Shown: one piece after another, positions 19,307 to 22,037 of the stretch
Layout of the letters: each line of letters begins with the position of its first letter
How positions within the stretch are numbered: position 1 is the stretch's first letter
From: a virus
DNA: 22,037 bases
Direction: 5' to 3' (one strand)
IMG/VR virus record: IMGVR_UViG_3300030380_001432
Location: 1 to 22,037 of that record
Made by a program: the position numbers and the translations under genes
The notes under the pieces: model-generated
Told to the model about the DNA's origin: nothing
Seen by the model: only the letters and a program-made list of their open reading frames with translations
Database searches by the model: none

Positions 19307-21559
19307 ATGGCTTCATTATACGATCGCTTAAAATCCTTAATTACTAAAAACTCACAACAAACGGCGGAACAATATAACCGCGCCATTTACAACTGGTTAG
19401 GCGATTCTATCGTTTGGAATCCTGAAAATGATGATTCTTATATTACTGAAGGTTATCGCAAAAATGCAACGATATATTCGTTGATTAACCTTATAACAAA
19501 AGCAGCTACTACAATACCATTTCAAGTTTATGAAAAGACTAATGAAAATGATTACAAACGTTATAAAGCAATGACTTCAGGAACGTTTGACGCCTCAACA
19601 ATACACAAAGCCAATTTATTGCAAAAGCGTTCATTAGTTGAATTACAAGATACAGAACTTCACAAAATATTAGAAAGACCAAATCCAGCGCAATCATATA
19701 ATAGTTGGATTAGTGAATTAATAGCTTTTGGAAAATTAACTGGTAATCGTTACATATATGGCATTGGCCCTGATACGGGTGCAAATGTTGGTAAATATAC
19801 AGAACTTTATGTAATGCCTTCACAAATTATGGAAATCGTTTCAGGTGGTATAATGAAACCCGTTTCTAAATACAAGATAGAATACAACGGAACTTATGAA
19901 ATACCTGCAACAGAAATATGCCATATAAAAGATTTTAATCCTTATTATGATGGAACTGGATCGCATCTTTATGGTCAATCGCCATTGCGTGCTGGTTTAC
20001 GTTCTTTAACAACTAACAATGAAGCAACACAAACGGGAGTTAAATATTTACAGAATCAAACGGCGCGTGGTCTTTTAATGAGTGATGAAGGCGATATAAA
20101 TGAAGTTCAGGCACAACAACTAAAAGATAAATTCAGAAAACAATTCCAAGGATCAGATAATGCAGGTGATGTTATTATAACGCCAAAAAAATTATCGTGG
20201 GTTAACTTTGGATTAAATGCTGCTGATGTTTCATTAATTGAACAATATAACGCATCTATAAAAGATTTATGTAATATTTACAATGTACCAGTTCAATTGC
20301 TTAACAATACCGATTCTAGTTCTTACAACAATATGAAGGAAGCTAAAAAAGCGTTATATCAAAACGCCGTTATTCCTGAACTAATAAAAATAAAAGATGA
20401 ATTAAATCGTTGGTTGGCGCCTAAATATGGTGACAAACTTTGCATTGAATTTGATTTTTCTGTTGTTCCTGAACTACAAGAAGAAACTGACAAAGTTGTT
20501 GATCAGTTGTCAAAGGCCTGGTGGATTACACCAAATGAAAAACGTGCTGCAATGAATTATGGAAAAGATGAAGATACAAATGCACTAGATGATTATTATA
20601 TCCCTGCAAACCTTATTCCAGTTAACAATAATGAAGTTGATGAGCCTTTAGAATCTATTGACGTTGATGTAAATAAATTTTTAAATAAAAAAATTAATAA
20701 AGATAAGATACCTGCATTTTTAGACGCTTATACAACACAAGAAGAAGCTGAAGAACGTGCTGAAGAACTTGGCTGGAATGGTCAAGGAGTTGGATTTCAT
20801 ACACATACTTATGATGGTAATAAAATATTTATGCCATTTAAAACGCATGAAGAATATAACGAAGCCTTACAGAATAATAAATATCATTATGATAAACCTC
20901 ACGATGATGATGACAAAAAACAAATTTCTTCTAAATTAAGAAAAGCATTAAAAAAAAAAGCGGATGATCACAACGATGATGTGAACAACGCCGCAAGTAA
21001 ACGAACAACTGTTGCAACACTATTTAAAGTTTATGAACGTGGTATTGGTGCTTATAGAACAAATCCATCGAGCGTAAGGCCAAGCGTTTCATCACCTCAA
21101 CAATGGGCAATGGCTCGTGTTAATTCATTTCTCTATGCTTTAAAGAATGGTAAATTTAGAAGTGGCAAACACGATGTAGATTTATTGCCTGAAGGACATC
21201 CAATGAGTTCAAAAGATAAATCTATTGACAAAGCCGATACATATTCCAACTATCCACAAACTGCAAGTAATAACGCTAAACGAATGATTGAATGGCGTGA
21301 AAAGTATGGCGATGAAGTTAGAGCAGGAACGCCAACGGGATGGCGACGTGCTTCAATGTTAGCAAATCGTGATCCATTAACAATAGATATGCTTAACAGA
21401 ATGAAATCATTTTTTGCAAGACACGAAGGCAATCAAACAATTGCTGATCGTTATAAAGATACGCCTTGGCGTGATAATGGTTTTGTTTCTTGGAATTTAT
21501 GGGGTGGGACTGCAATGCGTGATTGGGTTAACAAAAAACTAAACCAAATAAACGATTAG
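19307..21559 (+). CDS. Portal protein fused to C-terminal accessory domains
   Basis: The product has 750 residues, against about 400-500 for most HK97/SPP1-type portals. Residues 1-440 are the portal: YRKNATIYSLINLITKAATT, IPFQVYEK, ILERPNPAQSYNSWISELIA, FGKLTGNRYIYG, SPLRAGLRSLTTNNEA and QYNASIKDLCNIYNVPVQLL. It forms the dodecameric DNA gate at a capsid vertex. After a linker come AYTTQEEAEERAEELGWNGQ with VGFHTHTYDGNKIFMPFK (475-512), an acidic-basic spacer, a domain GIGAYRTNPSSVRPSVSSPQ with WAMARVNSFLYALKNGKF (589-617) and a last domain ASNNAKRMIEWREKYGDEVR with GWRRASMLANR and WNLWGGTAMRDWV (653-741). These resemble unnamed domains found in other phage head proteins. No frameshift or stop separates the parts. 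Confidence 0.85.
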   Translation: MASLYDRLKSLITKNSQQTAEQYNRAIYNWLGDSIVWNPENDDSYITEGYRKNATIYSLINLITKAATTIPFQVYEKTNENDYKRYKAMTSGTFDASTIHKANLLQKRSLVELQDTELHKILERPNPAQSYNSWISELIAFGKLTGNRYIYGIGPDTGANVGKYTELYVMPSQIMEIVSGGIMKPVSKYKIEYNGTYEIPATEICHIKDFNPYYDGTGSHLYGQSPLRAGLRSLTTNNEATQTGVKYLQNQTARGLLMSDEGDINEVQAQQLKDKFRKQFQGSDNAGDVIITPKKLSWVNFGLNAADVSLIEQYNASIKDLCNIYNVPVQLLNNTDSSSYNNMKEAKKALYQNAVIPELIKIKDELNRWLAPKYGDKLCIEFDFSVVPELQEETDKVVDQLSKAWWITPNEKRAAMNYGKDEDTNALDDYYIPANLIPVNNNEVDEPLESIDVDVNKFLNKKINKDKIPAFLDAYTTQEEAEERAEELGWNGQGVGFHTHTYDGNKIFMPFKTHEEYNEALQNNKYHYDKPHDDDDKKQISSKLRKALKKKADDHNDDVNNAASKRTTVATLFKVYERGIGAYRTNPSSVRPSVSSPQQWAMARVNSFLYALKNGKFRSGKHDVDLLPEGHPMSSKDKSIDKADTYSNYPQTASNNAKRMIEWREKYGDEVRAGTPTGWRRASMLANRDPLTIDMLNRMKSFFARHEGNQTIADRYKDTPWRDNGFVSWNLWGGTAMRDWVNKKLNQIND

Positions 21560-21560
21560 T

Positions 21561-22037
21561 TTGGCAATAGACAAGGACAAATGGCAATCTGCATTTGAAA
21601 AGCAATTAGATATTGCAGAGAAAAAACAAATCGCTAAAGTAAAGCGTTATTATAAACGTGAATATTATAAAGGCGTTGAATCTTTTGTTTCTGATGGTCA
21701 AACAAACTTCCAATTACTATTTGATAATAAAGACTTGTTAAAAATATATCGTGATTTGTACACTGATATAGGAATGCGTTTTGCTAAATGGTATGTCAAT
21801 AATTTTAGAAAGTTTATAACAAAGGCCGTTGATACATCGGCGTTTGATGATATTTGGGCTAATGCCTTTGCGTCTTTTGGATCAGCTATTGGCGCTCAAC
21901 GTGTGACGCTTGTAAATGGTACGGCTAAAAAAACGCTTATAGATTTAACAGAACGATTAATGAAAGATCCGGAGTTTATGACATTAGGCGCAGTTGAAAA
22001 GGGCAGAATATTAAGAAACCAATTTAATCAATATTCA
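21561..22037 (+). CDS. MuF-like head morphogenesis protein (partial, runs off the end)
   Basis: The frame is open from 21552 to the window end. The first plausible start is TTG at 21561, two bases after the portal stop, giving 159 residues so far: LAIDKDKWQSAFEKQLDIAE, then KRYYKREYYKGVESFVSDGQ, then IGMRFAKWYVNNFRKF, ITKAVDTSAFDDIWANAFAS and FGSAIGAQRVTLVNGTAKKT. The helical, Tyr/Lys-rich N-terminus and its place after the portal gene fit the SPP1 gp7/MuF-type protein carried into the capsid in a few copies. The diagnostic C-terminal MuF domain, and any fused toxin or protease domain, would be beyond the window. A later ATG is possible but would discard the conserved-looking start. Confidence 0.6.
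   Translation, partial: MAIDKDKWQSAFEKQLDIAEKKQIAKVKRYYKREYYKGVESFVSDGQTNFQLLFDNKDLLKIYRDLYTDIGMRFAKWYVNNFRKFITKAVDTSAFDDIWANAFASFGSAIGAQRVTLVNGTAKKTLIDLTERLMKDPEFMTLGAVEKGRILRNQFNQYS

Noticed and set aside
1-22037. Prophage or integrative element
   Set aside because: No integrase, excisionase, attachment-site repeat or bacterial flanking gene is visible. This does not exclude such genes in the missing part of the genome.

Overview
This window looks like about 22 kb of a tailed (siphovirus-type, Caudoviricetes) phage genome whose host is probably a member of the Bacteroidota, perhaps a flavobacterium. The support is: very AT-rich DNA (by eye, not computed); promoter-like boxes of the Bacteroidota TAnnTTTG type ahead of several genes; gene starts preceded by A-rich tracts with no Shine-Dalgarno sequence; and tail genes of the kind I associate with phages of that phylum. 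Every supported gene is on the + strand. Genes are packed tightly, and no gene-free stretch exceeds about 125 bases. I see no tRNA, rRNA, CRISPR array, integrase, transposon, lysis cassette or RNA polymerase.

Layout. (1) 1-3799: three consecutive LamG/concanavalin-like fibre or decoration proteins (the first cut by the window edge), with a small YfiM/DUF2279-like membrane protein between the second and third. (2) 3811-10043: tail module, made of a hypothetical protein, a TP901-1-type tail tube protein, tail assembly chaperones joined by a lambda-style GGGAAAG -1 frameshift, the tape measure and a tail-tip/hub protein. Hairpin terminators follow the tube gene, the chaperone pair and the hub gene. 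(3) 10167-17742: replication/recombination module, made of a small HTH protein, a putative annealing protein, an SSB-like protein with a DDLPF tip, a RecE-like nuclease, a free-standing DnaA-domain-IV-like protein, a DUF3310-like protein, a VRR-NUC nuclease, a replication initiator carrying iterons inside its gene, another PD-(D/E)XK nuclease, a primase-helicase, a compact C5 cytosine methyltransferase and small unknown genes. (4) 17750-22037: packaging and head start, made of TerS, TerL, an unusually long portal fusion and the start of a MuF-like head protein that runs off the end.

Head protease, major capsid and connector genes are missing. The order TerS-TerL-portal-MuF at one end and fibres-tail at the other suggests they lie outside the window, between its right and left ends on a circular or permuted map.

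The most interesting points are a probable replication origin inside the initiator gene (three repeats that change reading frame, with internal dyads, then 60 bases lacking any G), a solo DnaA-like DNA-binding protein, a 28-residue membrane microprotein joined by ATGA overlaps on both sides, two motif classes that seem to separate early from late transcription units, and a portal protein with extra C-terminal domains.
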